Positions 16,069 through 16,640 of a stretch of 16,640 nucleotides of DNA are shown here, piece after piece. This DNA comes from JAYEJW01 sp034716535 (GTDB lineage: Bacteria > Pseudomonadota > Gammaproteobacteria > Chromatiales > Chromatiaceae). A program made the translations under genes and the position numbers. The notes below the pieces were generated by a model that did not search any database, was not told where the DNA came from, and saw only the letters and a list, made by a program, of their open reading frames with translations. Each line of letters opens with the position of its first letter. Within the stretch, counting starts at the first letter, position 1. The stretch is taken from assembly GCA_034716535.1 (NCBI GenBank), contig JAYEJW010000062.1, forward strand, positions 1 through 16,640. The letters run 5' to 3'.

Positions 16069-16367
16069 TGGAGCGCTGTCCAAACTGCCGCGCCCGCTGG
16101 GACGGCAACGAGACCTGCCGGCGCTGCGGCATGGACCTGGCCGCCCTGTTCGCGGTGGAGAAGGCGGCCGAGCATTTGACCGTGCGCGGGATAGCACGCC
16201 TGGCGGCCGAGGACACTGTGGCGGGAAGACACGACCTGAGCCGAGCGCTCGACCTGCGCCGCGAGCCCTTCGCCGAGATGCTGCTCGGTTTTGCTCGGCA
16301 ACTCGAGGCGGAAATTTCGGGGACAGGAAATTTCGGGGACAGTATAGAAATTTCGGGGACAGTATAG
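16068..16367 (+). CDS. Small zinc-ribbon protein, repeat-altered C-terminus
   Basis: A 99-residue protein whose first 22 residues form a zinc ribbon: C4-x2-C7 and C17-x2-C20 (CPNC and CRRCGMDL). Residues 23-81 are helical (AALFAVEKAAEHLTVRGIAR and onward) and of no family I know. Residues 82-99 are encoded by three tandem copies of a repeat (GAAATTTCGGGGACAG), so the native C-terminus has probably been lost or replaced. The ATG overlaps the Hsp70 stop (TGATG), making it the last gene of the operon. It may be an adaptor for Hsp70 clients, a guess from position only. Confidence 0.75.
   Translation: MERCPNCRARWDGNETCRRCGMDLAALFAVEKAAEHLTVRGIARLAAEDTVAGRHDLSRALDLRREPFAEMLLGFARQLEAEISGTGNFGDSIEISGTV
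16311..16366 (+). repeat. Tandem GAAATTTCGGGGACAG(TATA) repeats
   Basis: Three units: 16311-16326, 16327-16346 and 16347-16366; the last two end in TATA, the first does not. Motifs of the form AATTTCGGGGACAGTATA are frequently seen near REP-associated tyrosine transposase genes in gammaproteobacteria; none is present here. The repeats run through the 3' end of the zinc-ribbon gene, supplying its stop codon. Confidence 0.85.
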
Positions 16368-16640
16368 GTATCTCGCCGCGCCACAGTTTCGCGACCCGCC
16401 GTGAACTAGTGAAACGCAAGATGCGGTATTCTCCACTGCATCAAGAACTTAGGCGCCTTGGCGGTTTGACCGGCGAAGCCCTTGCGAAGCAACTCATCAT
16501 CGATTGTTAGCCTGTACATACGCGCCGAAGGCGCTCCTCGTCCCGGGCCGATCTTGATGCGTACATGCGACCACACTCCCCTCTCCCGCTAGCGGGAGAG
16601 GGGTCGGGGGAGAGGGTGAAAACGCAGCCGAGCGTAAATG
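16368..16640. other. Repeat-rich intergenic end, no gene
   Basis: After the tandem repeats this 273-nt stretch holds a 'ttaggcgccttggcgg' dispersed fragment (16450-16465) and composite repeat copy C (16519-16617). I see no coding region, RNA gene or promoter. Confidence 0.6.
16519..16617 (+). repeat. Two-module REP-like composite repeat, copy C
   Basis: Left module TACGCGCCGAAGGCGCTCCT then CGTCCC (16519-16544), right module CCCTCTCCCGCTAGCGGGAG through GGTCGGGGGAGAGGGT (16578-16617). A 33-nt unrelated spacer lies between. It is the third copy of the element and, like the others, lies between genes. The right module's CTCCCGCTAGCGGGAG core is a perfect palindrome. Confidence 0.75.

Noticed and set aside
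16311..16366. CRISPR array
   Set aside because: The repeats are only 16-20 bases and directly adjacent, with no unique spacers.
14221..16419. 732-codon minus-strand open frame opposite the Hsp70 gene
   Set aside because: The translation is a Gly/Val/Asp/Leu-rich shadow of the Hsp70 coding strand with no recognisable motif.

Overview
The window is GC-rich bacterial DNA with tightly packed genes. Gene content fits a gammaproteobacterium with anaerobic or sulfur/metalloid respiratory capacity: a Tat-exported molybdoenzyme with PsrB- and PsrC-like partners, a TorD-type and a HybE-like chaperone, an FNR-type box, and an E. coli-like BirA. Dispersed REP-like palindromes support this. The lineage is inferred from gene content, not proven; a purple sulfur bacterium or relative is one reasonable guess.

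Layout. (1) 1-1529: a lipoprotein L,D-transpeptidase-like gene and an exported alpha-crystallin (Hsp20)-like gene, both on the minus strand, separated by a REP-like repeat. (2) 7249-1701, minus strand: a five-gene respiratory operon. It encodes a 922-residue Tat-exported molybdopterin catalytic subunit, a four-cluster ferredoxin subunit, an NrfD/PsrC-like quinone-reactive membrane subunit, a TorD-family chaperone and a HybE-like protein. An almost perfect FNR/ANR half-site pair lies about 155 nt upstream of the first gene. The substrate cannot be fixed from sequence alone: polysulfide, thiosulfate, tetrathionate, arsenic or selenium oxyanions are all possible. (3) 7642-10461, plus strand: an M61 metallopeptidase with a PDZ domain, followed after 9 nt by birA. 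(4) 10721-16367, plus strand: a compact accessory Hsp70 operon. It holds an 856-residue TPR-like protein ending in QLDLF, a J-domain-like protein whose HPD is replaced by PPE, a GrpE-like protein, a DnaK-like Hsp70 with a TTG start, and a small zinc-ribbon protein. Three of the four junctions are TGATG stop-start overlaps.

The most interesting system is the Hsp70 operon. It carries a complete chaperone cycle (ATPase, exchange factor, J-like partner) next to two non-canonical partners. The J-like partner lacks the residues that normally stimulate Hsp70, and the large TPR protein ends in a perfect match to the bacterial sliding-clamp-binding consensus. This suggests a dedicated chaperone acting on a specific client or site, possibly at replication or repair complexes. 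That role is inference.

At the 3' edge, tandem copies of a repeat encode the last 18 residues of the zinc-ribbon protein, so repeat insertion has probably replaced its native end. A two-module REP-like composite repeat occurs three times (902-960, 7443-7564, 16519-16617), each time between transcription units.
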